Shown here one piece after another: positions 36,088 through 47,083 of a stretch of DNA of 64,000 nt (positions are counted from its first letter, which is position 1; every line of letters starts with the position of its first letter). Source of the stretch: JALORV01 sp963766365. GTDB lineage: Bacteria; Pseudomonadota; Gammaproteobacteria; Burkholderiales; Burkholderiaceae_F. The stretch is from positions 1 through 64,000 of the forward strand of contig CAVXZK010000005.1 of NCBI GenBank assembly GCA_963766365.1. Reading direction: 5' to 3'. Made by a program: the position numbers and the translations under genes. The notes under the pieces are model-generated. The model made no database searches and was not told the origin of the DNA. It saw only the letters and a program-made list of their open reading frames with translations.

Positions 36088-37038
36088 ATGGACCAGCGCG
36101 CCGTCCTTTACCCGCCAATCGAGCCGTACGACAGCGGCATGCTGGCGCTCGACGATTTGCACACGATGTACTGGGAGGCGGTCGGAAGTCCGACGGGTGT
36201 ACCGGTGCTCTTCCTGCACGGCGGGCCGGGCGGCGGCTGCTCCCCGGAACACCGGCGCTTTTTCGACCCCGAGTTCTATCGGGCAGTCCTGTTCGACCAG
36301 CGCGGGGCGGGGGCGTCGACCCCGGTGGGCGAGGTGGACTCCAACACCACCCAGCAATTGATCGCCGACATCGAGCTGCTGCGCGAGTACCTCGGCATCG
36401 AGCGGTGGCTGGTGTTCGGCGGTTCCTGGGGCAGCACGCTCGGCCTCGCGTACGGGCAGGCGCATCCGCAGCGCTGCACCGGCTTCCTGCTGCGCGGCAT
36501 CTTCCTTGGACGCCAAAGCGAAATCGACTGGTTTCTCTATGGGCTGCGCCAGGTTTTCCCCGAGGCCTGGCAGAAGTTTGCCGGCATGCTCCCTGAAGCC
36601 GAACGGGGTGATCTTCTCGGGGGGTATCTCCAGCGCCTGTTTGATCCAGACCCCCGCGTGCACGTGACCTTTGCGCGCGCCTGGAGCGAATACGAGGGCG
36701 CGTGTTCGACCTTGCTGCCCAACCCGGAGCTCGTGCGCCATTTCGCCGCCGAAGCGCTCGGGCTGGCGCGACTGGAGGCGCACTATTTCGCCCATCGCTG
36801 CTTCCTCGGGCCGGAGCAGTTGCTGCAGAACGTCGACCGCATCCGCACTCACCCCGCCTCGATCGTGCACGCGCGCTATGACATGGTCTGCCCGATCGTC
36901 AGCGCCGATGATCTTGCCCACGCCTGGCCGTCTGCGCGGTACACGATCGTTCCCGACGCCGGACACTCGGTGTGGGAGCCTGCGGTGCGCGCCGCCGTCA
37001 TGGCTGAGCTCGAACGATTCAAGACCGTGCTGGTCTGA
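36088..37038 (+). CDS. pip: proline iminopeptidase
   Basis: 316 residues. Family start LYPPIEPYDSGMLALDDLHTMYWE, oxyanion segment LFLHGGPGGGCSPEHRRFFDP, LFDQRGAGAST, nucleophile VFGGSWGSTLGLAYGQ (Ser in GGSWGS) and C-terminal HARYDMVCP and DAGHSVWEP for Asp and His. It removes N-terminal proline from peptides in the cytoplasm. Length and motif order are standard. The next gene starts nine bases later. Confidence 0.93.
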   Translation: MDQRAVLYPPIEPYDSGMLALDDLHTMYWEAVGSPTGVPVLFLHGGPGGGCSPEHRRFFDPEFYRAVLFDQRGAGASTPVGEVDSNTTQQLIADIELLREYLGIERWLVFGGSWGSTLGLAYGQAHPQRCTGFLLRGIFLGRQSEIDWFLYGLRQVFPEAWQKFAGMLPEAERGDLLGGYLQRLFDPDPRVHVTFARAWSEYEGACSTLLPNPELVRHFAAEALGLARLEAHYFAHRCFLGPEQLLQNVDRIRTHPASIVHARYDMVCPIVSADDLAHAWPSARYTIVPDAGHSVWEPAVRAAVMAELERFKTVLV

Positions 37039-37046
37039 CCGCGGTC

Positions 37047-37832
37047 ATGCCTCGCTTCGCCGCCAACATCAGCCTCCTGTATCCGGAGCATGCGCTGGTT
37101 CAGCGCATTGATGCTGCGGCGCGCGACGGTTTCGCCGCCGTCGAGGTCCAGTCGCCCTACGCGGTGGATGCCGCCGAGTTCCGCCGTGGACTGGATTCGG
37201 CGCGTGCCGAGGTGGTGCTGATCAACGCGCCGGTCGGTGACTTCGCCGGCGGCGAGCGAGGCCTCGCTGCGCTACCCGGGCGCGAAGCGGAGTTCGACGC
37301 CTCGATCGATCGCGCGCTCGACTACGCGCGCACGGTTGGCGCGCCACGGGTTCACGTAATGGCCGGCACACCGGGCGCCGATGTGGCGCACGCCGATGCG
37401 CTGGCCGCCTACGAACGCAACATCGCCAGGGCCTGCGACGTTCTCGGACCGCACGGGATCGCGGTCATGATCGAGCCGATCAACCCGCATGACTTCCCCG
37501 GCTACTTTCTCAATCGCCTCCCTCTGGCCGTCGCGACCATCGCGCGACTGGCGAACCCCGGGCTGGCGCTGCAGTTCGACGTCTACCACCTGCAGATCCT
37601 GCAAGGGGACCTGATCCGGCACCTGCGGCAGCATTTCGAAGTGATTGGCCACGTGCAGGTGGCCGGCGTGCCTGACCGGAATGAGCCAGACACGGGGGAA
37701 GTGAACTGCACCGCGATCTTCAGGGAACTGGACCGGTTGAGGTATGCCGGCTGGGTCGGTTGTGAGTACCGTCCCGCGGATCCGCGACCGGGTGGCACAT
37801 CCGCGGGACTGGGCTGGCTGCGGTGGCTCTGA
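37047..37832 (+). CDS. hyi: hydroxypyruvate isomerase
   Basis: 261 residues with a xylose-isomerase-like TIM barrel. The start is FAANISLLYPEHALVQRIDAA, then INAPVGDFAGGERGLAA, VMIEPINPHDFPGYFL (metal-binding Glu), LQFDVYHLQILQGDL (Asp and His) and GCEYRPADPRPGGT (last Glu ligand). Interconverts hydroxypyruvate and tartronate semialdehyde in glyoxylate metabolism. The glyoxylate carboligase and reductase partners are not in this window. It probably shares a transcript with pip. Confidence 0.92.
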   Translation: MPRFAANISLLYPEHALVQRIDAAARDGFAAVEVQSPYAVDAAEFRRGLDSARAEVVLINAPVGDFAGGERGLAALPGREAEFDASIDRALDYARTVGAPRVHVMAGTPGADVAHADALAAYERNIARACDVLGPHGIAVMIEPINPHDFPGYFLNRLPLAVATIARLANPGLALQFDVYHLQILQGDLIRHLRQHFEVIGHVQVAGVPDRNEPDTGEVNCTAIFRELDRLRYAGWVGCEYRPADPRPGGTSAGLGWLRWL

Positions 37833-37911
37833 ATTCCGCTTGTTCGGCGCGGGACGCGCAGCTAGCATGGCCTCGATTGCGCGTCGATGAGCCGACGTGC
37901 CGGAGGACAGC

Positions 37912-38373
37912 ATGAAGGTCAGCGACATCCTGCGCGTCAAGGGCAGCGTGCTTTACACCTTGAACCCGGACGCGCCTCTGGCCCGGGCGGTTGCGCTGAT
38001 GGCCGAACAGGACATCGGCTCGGTCGTGATCATGGAATATGGTGATCTCGTGGGCATGCTCACTTTCCGCGAGGTCATCAACCGCATCCACGAGAATGCC
38101 GGCAGTGTCGGCGCGATCAGCGTGCGCAAGGTCATGGACGACTCGCCGCTCACAGTGACCCCGGAGACCGAGGTCATGGAAGTGCGGCGCCTGATGCTGG
38201 AGCGTCACGCACGTTATCTCCCCGTGCTCGATGGCCGCACGCTCGTCGGCGTCATCTCGTTCTATGACGTGGCCAGGGCGGTGCTCGAGGAACAGAGCTT
38301 CGAGAACCGCATGCTCAAGGCCTACATCCGCGACTGGCCCGAGCCGGAAGAAGGCACGGCCCGCACCAACTAG
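37912..38373 (+). CDS. CBS-domain protein
   Basis: 153 residues with two CBS repeats: ARAVALMAEQDIGSVVIMEYGDLVGMLTFREVI and MEVRRLMLERHARYLPVLDGRTLVGVISFYDVA. Such pairs bind adenosine nucleotides. There is no attached enzyme or channel domain, so it is a stand-alone sensor module. ATG 37912 has GGAGG seven bases ahead. It follows hyi by 79 bases and may or may not be cotranscribed. Confidence 0.9.
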   Translation: MKVSDILRVKGSVLYTLNPDAPLARAVALMAEQDIGSVVIMEYGDLVGMLTFREVINRIHENAGSVGAISVRKVMDDSPLTVTPETEVMEVRRLMLERHARYLPVLDGRTLVGVISFYDVARAVLEEQSFENRMLKAYIRDWPEPEEGTARTN

Positions 38374-38745
38374 CAATACACGCGCGGGGGGTTTTGCCAC
38401 CCGCCACAGACCGGCCCGCAGTCGGCAGCACTGACTCGCTTCGCGGGACAAAGTGCGGTGTTCGCCTGTCGGCGGCATCGCGCCAACTGCGCCTGCTCCC
38501 TCACCAAGGCCTTCAACACTTCCGTGCCGACTCCCTGACGAAATGCAGCGTGAACGGTCGCCCGGCGCGACGAAATGCCCCTGCGACGGATGAACTGCAA
38601 AAAGCGACTTTACGACGACGATTCACCCTTTGCGGTTCATTCCACGATTTCAGCAGCTTGTCGCAAGTCACTCGCGACGCCGCTTGTCACTGCCTACAGT
38701 GCAGACATCGACAAACGCAGAGTGACTTACCGAAAGGACCGAACC
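38374..38745. other. intergenic region before the 59-residue gene
   Basis: No coding frame convinces me. The 3-prime part holds two short palindromes, GTCGC-N9-GCGAC (38660-38678) and CACTG-CCTA-CAGTG (38688-38701), just upstream of the ribosome-binding site at 38731. They could be operator sites; no clear -35/-10 pair was recognised. Confidence 0.35.
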
Positions 38746-38925
38746 ATGAACGCCAACTTCACGACCAGCCTGCCGACCCGCCTGACCGCTTTCGCCGTCG
38801 CTGTCCTGACCAGCGCCGTCGTCCTGGGTAGCACGCTCGCGGGTATGCAACCGCGCGACGACACCGCGAACCCGCAGTTGATCGCGCTGGACCGCATCAC
38901 CATCCGCGCGACACCGCTGAACTGA
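38746..38925 (+). CDS. small exported peptide, unknown function
   Basis: 59 residues starting MNANFTTSLPTRLTAFAVAV, with a hydrophobic signal or anchor segment to about residue 33 and a short tail QPRDDTANPQLIALDRITIRAT. AAGGA sits nine bases before the ATG, and a strong terminator lies about 90 bases downstream, which supports a real short transcription unit. I recognise no family. Confidence 0.6.
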   Translation: MNANFTTSLPTRLTAFAVAVLTSAVVLGSTLAGMQPRDDTANPQLIALDRITIRATPLN

Positions 38926-39014
38926 ATCGCGCCGCGCGCGGCGGACAGCGTCCGGTCCCGCGGCGCCGCCCGCGCGGCAGAGAATTCCCCCGGCAGGCAA
39001 ATCGCGCCTGCCCC

Positions 39015-39046
39015 AAGAGCCCGGCTTCCGCCGGGCTCTTTTCTTT
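39015..39046 (+). terminator. intrinsic terminator downstream of the 59-residue gene
   Basis: An 11-bp stem, AAGAGCCCGGC (39015-39025) with GCCGGGCTCTT (39030-39040), has a four-base TTCC loop and T-rich tail. Confidence 0.9.
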
Positions 39047-39249
39047 CCGGCTCGGCTCGATTACGCGGGGACGGAGCATCCCGCCCTGTCGACATTCCTT
39101 ACATCCCATTGACGAGGCGGGCAACTTTCTCTGTCAGATCAAGAGCTTGCTCGACGGGCGCGAAGAATGCTTAAGCGGAATCGCGGTCCTGAAGCATGCG
39201 GCAGCCGCCCACGTGCTTCATGAAATCGGTGCAAACAGGGAGAAGATTC

Positions 39250-40086
39250 ATGGCGTTATCGAGACTGCTTACCAGTGCGTCGCTTTTCGTCGCAACGGCG
39301 TCCGTGGCTACGCTGGCGCAAGCCGCGCTGGTCATCGACTACCCGGACTTTTCGGACACGACCGGGCTGACGATCAATGGCAACGCGGCGCAGGTGGGCA
39401 GTGTGCTGCGTGTCACGCGTGACACGTTCAGCCAGGCCGGCAGCGCGTTTTCAACCAATACCGTGGCCCTGACGAGCGGCGCCGCGTTCAGCACGTACTT
39501 CCGGTTCCGCTTCACCAATCCGGGCGGCGCCTGCGACGGGTTCGGCTGCGGCGCTGACGGCATCGTGTTTGCGGTTCAGACGGTGTCGAACAGCGTCGGC
39601 GGCGGTGGCGGTGGCATCGGTTTTGACGGAATCCCCAATAGCGTCGGCGTCGAGTTCGACAACTGGTTCAACAGCGGACTCGACATCAACAGCAACCATG
39701 TCGGCATCGACCTCAATGGCAGCGTCGCCTCGGTCGCATCGGCCAACATCAGCGAAGCCGACCTGAACGACGGGGACATCTGGAACGCCTGGGTCGACTA
39801 CAACAGCGTGACCGATCTGCTCGAAGTGCGCCTGACTCGTTCCGCCGTGCGTCCGGCCGCCGCGATCCTGTCGTATACGGTTGACCTCGCCACAGTCCTC
39901 GGCAGCACCGATGCTTACGTCGGCTTCACCTCGGGCACCGGCGCGGCGTTCGCCAATCACGACGTTCTGTCGTGGCAGTTGAGAGACAACTACGAGCCGA
40001 TCACGCCCGTCCCTGAGCCGGCCGGCCTCGCATTGCTCGGCCTTGGTCTTGCCGGTCTCGCGGCCGCGCGCCGTCGCCGCACGTAG
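39250..40086 (+). CDS. PEP-CTERM-anchored L-type lectin-like protein
   Basis: 278 residues. A signal peptide (SRLLTSASLFVATASVATLAQA) is followed by a beta-rich L-type (legume) lectin-like domain with ADGIVFAVQT, a Gly run, GIGFDGIPNSVGVEFDNWFN and NSNHVGIDLNGS, the usual metal and sugar loop region. The end is PVPEPAGLALLGLGLAGLAA followed by RRRR, a textbook PEP-CTERM signal recognised by exosortase. ATG 39250 has GGGAGA ahead. The exosortase and glycan locus are elsewhere. A surface or biofilm-matrix role is inferred. Confidence 0.87.
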   Translation: MALSRLLTSASLFVATASVATLAQAALVIDYPDFSDTTGLTINGNAAQVGSVLRVTRDTFSQAGSAFSTNTVALTSGAAFSTYFRFRFTNPGGACDGFGCGADGIVFAVQTVSNSVGGGGGGIGFDGIPNSVGVEFDNWFNSGLDINSNHVGIDLNGSVASVASANISEADLNDGDIWNAWVDYNSVTDLLEVRLTRSAVRPAAAILSYTVDLATVLGSTDAYVGFTSGTGAAFANHDVLSWQLRDNYEPITPVPEPAGLALLGLGLAGLAAARRRRT

Positions 40087-40102
40087 ATCGAGCTTGCTCA
40101 TG

Positions 40103-40127
40103 AAAGCCCCGCCGCGGCGGGGCTTTT
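40103..40127 (+). terminator. intrinsic terminator of the PEP-CTERM gene
   Basis: The 10-bp stem AAAGCCCCGC (40103-40112) and GCGGGGCTTT (40117-40126) surrounds a CGCG loop and runs into T residues. Confidence 0.9.
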
Positions 40128-40146
40128 TCGTTCCGGAGCAGTGCTT

Positions 40147-40497
40147 ATGAACAAGGCGGCGCTCAGCGTACGGGTGTTCGGCATTTACCTCGTCGGCCTC
40201 GGCGCCTGGCTACTGCTCGCGCCCAACGTGCTGCTGCGACTCTTTGGCATGGCGGCGACGAACGAGGTGTGGATACGCATCGTCGGCATGCTGGTCGGCT
40301 TCCTGGGGACGTACTACGTGCGTGCCGCCGCGGCCCGGCTCACGCCCTTCTTCGCCTGGACGATCCCGGTGCGGCTGTCGGTGCTCGGCTTCTTCGGCGC
40401 GTTCGTGCTGCTGGGCCTCGCACCGCCGGTGCTACTGCTGTTCGCCCTGGTGGACGCGGCTGGAGCGCTGTGGACCTGGCGAGCGCTCCGGCGCTGA
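40147..40497 (+). CDS. small inner-membrane protein
   Basis: 116 residues with four hydrophobic segments (VRVFGIYLVGLGAWLLLAPN, WIRIVGMLVGFLGTYYVRA, RLSVLGFFGAFVLLGLAP, LLFALVDAAGALWTWRAL). It resembles the many four-helix proteins of unknown function in Betaproteobacteria. ATG 40147 is preferred; GTG 40141 is possible. It is convergent with maeB, the stop codons being two bases apart. Confidence 0.7.
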   Translation: MNKAALSVRVFGIYLVGLGAWLLLAPNVLLRLFGMAATNEVWIRIVGMLVGFLGTYYVRAAAARLTPFFAWTIPVRLSVLGFFGAFVLLGLAPPVLLLFALVDAAGALWTWRALRR

Positions 40498-40498
40498 G

Positions 40499-42769
<2,271 letters not shown>

Positions 42770-43105
42770 GCTGGTCTCCTCGGGTTGCGCACGATGCTCG
42801 CCTTGACCGCGAGCGCACGCTGTTCTGTTATCTGTCGTTCGGCCAAGGTTACGGCGTTGCGGCCCACACGCCAATCGCAGCGTTGATCCATCGCGCCGGC
42901 GGCGATGGCCGGTCGCCGGATCCAGGGCGGTAGCGCGCCCCACGATTGCCGCCCTGCCGCTTGACATGGCCGGCCTGCGCGACCAGATTGTCGTACCTCA
43001 TCCCGGGCGGAACGGCATTGCGCCGCCGGCGCAATGCAGATCCGCTCCCCGCGGCAGTCACATGGATGCGACGCGCCGCGGCCGGCACGTCGCGAAGGAG
43101 CCGTC
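42770..43105. other. divergent intergenic region maeB / TPR gene
   Basis: No gene and no clear operator recognised. Both neighbouring genes have good ribosome-binding sites at the edges (GAGGAG on minus, AAGGAG on plus), so the region should hold two divergent promoters. Confidence 0.35.
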
Positions 43106-44893
43106 ATGAAGCCACAACGCCTTCGCCTTGCGCTCGCCGTCGCCGCGGCCTTCGCGATCGCCCTACCGCCTTCGTCCAGCGTCGGTGGCGACACGAGTTT
43201 CGATCCACTGCTCGATGCCACCTCCACCTGCATACCGGTTGCAAGTGGCCCCCCGCCGCTGTTCCGGAACCTTGTGATTGCGGCGGCCGAGACGGCACCT
43301 TTCCAGCCCGTGCCGGCGAAACCAGCGCTGGCCGACACGCCGGTGCTCTACGCCAACCTCGGGTCCGTCACGCTGAAAGCCGGCACCGCCGACCCGAAGG
43401 CGCAGGCGTGGTTCGACCAGGGCGTGCGGCTGATGTTCGGGTTCAACCATGCGGAGGCGATCCGCGCGTTCCGCGAGGCCCAGAAGCTCGATCCGCGCTG
43501 TGCCCTGTGCTACTGGGGCGAGTCGCTGGCGTACGGTCCCAACATCAACGTGCCGATGATGCCGGAGGCAAACGCCCCGGCGCTCGCCGCGCTGGCGAAA
43601 GCCGTCGAGCTTGCGCCGTCAGCGCCGCCGCGTGACCGCGACCTCATCGCGGCGCTGGCGAAGCGCTATTCGTCGGACCCGAAGGCCGAGCGCGCCGCGC
43701 TCGACGCGGCGTATGCCGAGGCGATGAAGCAGGTCGCCGCGCGCTACCCCGCCGAGAACACGGTCCAGGTGCTGTACGTCGAGTCCATGATGGACACGCA
43801 GCCGTGGGACTACTGGGAGGCCGGTGGCACGAAGCCCAAGGGCCGCGGCGCGGAGATCGTCGCGGTCCTTGAAACCGTCCTCAAGCGCAGGCCGAACCAC
43901 CCGGGCGCGATCCACCTGTACATCCACGCGGTGGAGGCCTCGACCACGCCGGAGCGCGCGCTGCCCTATGCGAACCGGCTCGGGGCCCTGATGCCGGGCG
44001 CCGGGCACATCGTGCACATGCCGGCGCATATCTATTACCGGGTCGGCATGTATCGCGAATCGCTCGAGGCGAACAAGCGTGCGATGGCGGTCGACGAGCG
44101 CTACTTCGCGTCTTCGGCGTCGGATCCGCTCTACAAGGCTGCGTACTACCCGCACAACATTCACTTCCTGATGGTGTCGGCGCAGATCGGTGGGGACGGC
44201 CCGGCTGCGATCGCGGCGGCGCAGAAGCTCGATGCCTCGATGGCGCCGGAAGTCGTGGCGCAGTTCGCGATCATGCAGCCGGTGAAGGCTGCGCCCTATA
44301 CGACCCATGCGCAATTCAGCGCGCCTGACACGATCCTCGCGCTGCCTGCACCCGAGCCGGGCCTCGTGCTGGTTCAGACGATGTACCACTATGCGCGGGC
44401 GGTGGCGTTCGCGCAGAAAAAGGACTACGCGTTGGCGAAGAAGGAGATCGACGCCCTGACAAGTCTCGAGAAGGACGCCGACTTCAAGCCGTTCGCCGAG
44501 TGGGGGATCCCCGCGAAGGAGATCGTCCAGACGGCGCGTCTGGTGGCCACCGGTCGGATGTCCGACGCGAAGGGCGACCTCGAAGGCGCAGCGCGCGCCT
44601 ATGAGGATGCCGTCTTCATCGAGGACGCCCTGACGTATACCGAGCCGCCGTACTGGTACTACCCGGTGCGGCAGTCGCTGGGCGCGGTGCGGCTACGGCA
44701 GGGCAAGCTGGACGAGGCTGAGAAAGCGTTTCGCGATTCGCTCGGGCGCGTTCGCAACAACGGCTGGGCGCTCGCGGGGCTCGCGGAGACCTACAAGCGC
44801 AAGGGTGATGCCGCGGGCGAAAAGGCGGCCCGGCGCGCCTATGCGAAGGCCTGGTTGGGCGGGGCGAAGGGGCCGGCGATCGACCAGCTCTGA
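43106..44893 (+). CDS. exported TPR-repeat protein
   Basis: 595 residues with a signal peptide (RLRLALAVAAAFAIALPPSSS). Helical repeats include LMFGFNHAEAIRAFREAQKL and the short CALCYWGESLAYGPNIN motif, then HPGAIHLYIHAVEAS and HIVHMPAHIYYRVGMY with His pairs, and near the end a canonical TPR (YPVRQSLGAVRLRQGKLDEA). Proteins of this layout are common in Proteobacteria and lack a known role; the conserved HLYIHAVE and HMPAHIY strings look like metal ligands. AAGGAG precedes the ATG. Confidence 0.8.
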   Translation: MKPQRLRLALAVAAAFAIALPPSSSVGGDTSFDPLLDATSTCIPVASGPPPLFRNLVIAAAETAPFQPVPAKPALADTPVLYANLGSVTLKAGTADPKAQAWFDQGVRLMFGFNHAEAIRAFREAQKLDPRCALCYWGESLAYGPNINVPMMPEANAPALAALAKAVELAPSAPPRDRDLIAALAKRYSSDPKAERAALDAAYAEAMKQVAARYPAENTVQVLYVESMMDTQPWDYWEAGGTKPKGRGAEIVAVLETVLKRRPNHPGAIHLYIHAVEASTTPERALPYANRLGALMPGAGHIVHMPAHIYYRVGMYRESLEANKRAMAVDERYFASSASDPLYKAAYYPHNIHFLMVSAQIGGDGPAAIAAAQKLDASMAPEVVAQFAIMQPVKAAPYTTHAQFSAPDTILALPAPEPGLVLVQTMYHYARAVAFAQKKDYALAKKEIDALTSLEKDADFKPFAEWGIPAKEIVQTARLVATGRMSDAKGDLEGAARAYEDAVFIEDALTYTEPPYWYYPVRQSLGAVRLRQGKLDEAEKAFRDSLGRVRNNGWALAGLAETYKRKGDAAGEKAARRAYAKAWLGGAKGPAIDQL

Positions 44894-45112
44894 CCGTCCG
44901 GGCGCTGCCATCCGTCTCACGGCGCCGCAGTCGAAGGCGCCCGCGCCGGTGCGCCCTGCTCATAGCGACGGCGGCACGGCCGCGCGTGCGTGCCGGTTCG
45001 ACGCTCTTCGGCGCCGGCGATAGGGTCGGGGAGCCGGCTGACATAATGGCCGCGTCGCCTGACCCGGCCCGCCAATCCGCGTGATATCAAGCAACCCTGA
45101 GACAGGTCCCGC

Positions 45113-47014
45113 GTGAGCGCGCGGAACCAGTTTGCCCTGCTGCGCGAGCGGCGCTTCGCGCCGCTGTTCTGGGTCCAGTTTCTCGGTGCAGCCAACGACA
45201 ACATCTTCAAGTTTTCCTTCACGCTGCTGGCCACCTACGCCGCAGGGCGCTGGGGCGGGATTGATCCGCACTTCGCCGGGTTCCTGATCGGCGCGCTCTT
45301 CATAGCGCCGTTCGTGCTGTTTTCGGCCACCAGCGGCCAGCTGGCTGACAAGCTCGAGAAGTCCTGGTTCATTCGCCGCATCAAGGACGCGGAGGTCGTG
45401 GTGATGCTGATCGGTGGCGCGGGCCTCGCGCTGCAATCGGCGGTGCTGGTCTACCTCGCGATCTTCCTGCTCGGCCTGCAGTCCACGGTGTTCGGCCCGG
45501 TCAAGTATTCGTATCTGCCGCAGCATCTGGACACGCACGAGGTCACGGGTGGCAACGGCATGGTCGAGATGGGCACCTTCGTGGCGATCCTCCTGGGCAC
45601 GATTGGCGGCGGACTGCTGATCGGCGAGTGGGACGACAAGGGTGCGCTGGCGACTGCCGCGGTGGGGCTCATCATCGCCATGCTCGGACGTATCGCCGCG
45701 CAGTTCGTGCCGCACTCGCCGCCTGCCGACCCGGGCCTCACGATCAACTGGAACCCGTTCACCGAGACCTGGGCCAACCTCAAGATTGCGCACCGCGATG
45801 TCGCTGTCTTCAACTCGATCATCGGGATTTCGTGGCTGTGGTTCTTCGGTTCGATCTTCCTGACGAGTTTCACGCCATTTGCACGCGCAAATCTTGGCGG
45901 CAATGAAGGGGTGGTGACGTTCCTGCTGGCGGTCTTCTCGATCGGCATCGGCGTCGGTTCGCTGGCCTGCGAGAAGCTGTCGAAGCGACGGGTCGAGATC
46001 GGACTGGTGCCGTTCGGCTCGATCGGCATGACCGTGTTTGCCATCGACCTTTACTTCGCCGCGGTCGCGTTCACGCCGATGACCGACGGCACGCTGCGGC
46101 AGTTCCTGGCGCAACCCGGCGCGTGGCGCATCGTGTTCGACCTGGCGCTGCTGGCCCTGTTCGCCGGCCTGTATTCGGTGCCACTTTATGCGCTGATCCA
46201 GACGCGTTCGGACAAGTCGCGGGTCGCGCGCATCGTTGCGGCAAACAACATACTGAACGCCGTGTTCATGGTGGCGGCGTCGCTGATCGCGACCGCGCTG
46301 CTCGCGTCCGGGCTCAGCATCCCGCAACTCTTCCTGGTCACCGCGTTGATGAATGCCGCGGTGGCGCTCTACATCTACCGGCTCGTGCCCGAGTTCCTGC
46401 TGCGTTTCCTGGCCTGGATACTGGCGCGCACGATCTATCGCATCCGCTCGTTCAACACCGACAGCCTTCCGGTCGAAGGCGCGGCGGTGCTTGCGTGCAA
46501 CCACGTCAGCTTCGTCGATGCGGTGGTGATCATGGGCGAGAGTCCGCGGCCGATCCGCTTCGTGATGGACCATCGCATCTTCAAGGTCCCGCTGATGAAC
46601 TGGTTCTTCAGGAACGCAAAGGCGATCGCGATCGCGCCGGCGCGCGAGGACCCGAAGATGCTGGAGGCCGCCAACCAGCGAATCGATGCTGCCCTGGCCG
46701 ATGGCGATCTCGTCTGCATTTTCCCGGAAGGCAAGATCACCTACGACGGCGAGTTGAGCCCCTTCAAACAGGGTGTGCAGAAGATCGTCGAGCGGGTCCC
46801 GGTGCCGGTCTATCCGATGGCTCTGCGCGGCCTGTGGGGTTCGTTTTTCTCGCGCTATGGCGGCGCCGCCTTCTCAAGACCGGTCGAGGCGCGACTGCGG
46901 CGCGGCCTGCGCTCGAAGCTCGAACTGATCGTCGGCGAGCCGGTGCCTCCGGAGCAGGTGACGCCGGATCTCCTGATGGAGCGCGTTGCGGCACTGCGTG
47001 GCGACGAACGCTGA
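45113..47014 (+). CDS. lysophospholipid transporter-acyltransferase fusion (LplT-PlsC type)
   Basis: 633 residues. Residues about 1-415 are a 12-helix MFS domain of LplT type (FLGAANDNIFKFSFTLLATY, GPVKYSYLPQHL). Residues about 430-633 are a PlsC-type acyltransferase with motif I NHVSFVDAV (HX4D), IFPEGKITYDGELSPFKQG and VYPMALRGLWGSFFS. The likely role is flipping lysophospholipids inward and re-acylating them. The acyl-ACP synthetase domain that Aas-type fusions add is absent. GTG 45113 fits the family N-terminus. Confidence 0.88.
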   Translation: MSARNQFALLRERRFAPLFWVQFLGAANDNIFKFSFTLLATYAAGRWGGIDPHFAGFLIGALFIAPFVLFSATSGQLADKLEKSWFIRRIKDAEVVVMLIGGAGLALQSAVLVYLAIFLLGLQSTVFGPVKYSYLPQHLDTHEVTGGNGMVEMGTFVAILLGTIGGGLLIGEWDDKGALATAAVGLIIAMLGRIAAQFVPHSPPADPGLTINWNPFTETWANLKIAHRDVAVFNSIIGISWLWFFGSIFLTSFTPFARANLGGNEGVVTFLLAVFSIGIGVGSLACEKLSKRRVEIGLVPFGSIGMTVFAIDLYFAAVAFTPMTDGTLRQFLAQPGAWRIVFDLALLALFAGLYSVPLYALIQTRSDKSRVARIVAANNILNAVFMVAASLIATALLASGLSIPQLFLVTALMNAAVALYIYRLVPEFLLRFLAWILARTIYRIRSFNTDSLPVEGAAVLACNHVSFVDAVVIMGESPRPIRFVMDHRIFKVPLMNWFFRNAKAIAIAPAREDPKMLEAANQRIDAALADGDLVCIFPEGKITYDGELSPFKQGVQKIVERVPVPVYPMALRGLWGSFFSRYGGAAFSRPVEARLRRGLRSKLELIVGEPVPPEQVTPDLLMERVAALRGDER

Positions 47015-47083
47015 GGGCGGCGCGCACACTTACAATCGGTGCTTCGTTCTGCTTCGCGTCAACTGAAGACGCCTACACGTTTC

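Noticed and set aside
44960..46573. 537-residue open frame on the minus strand
   Set aside because: Antisense shadow of the LplT-PlsC fusion; the plus-strand domains are clear.
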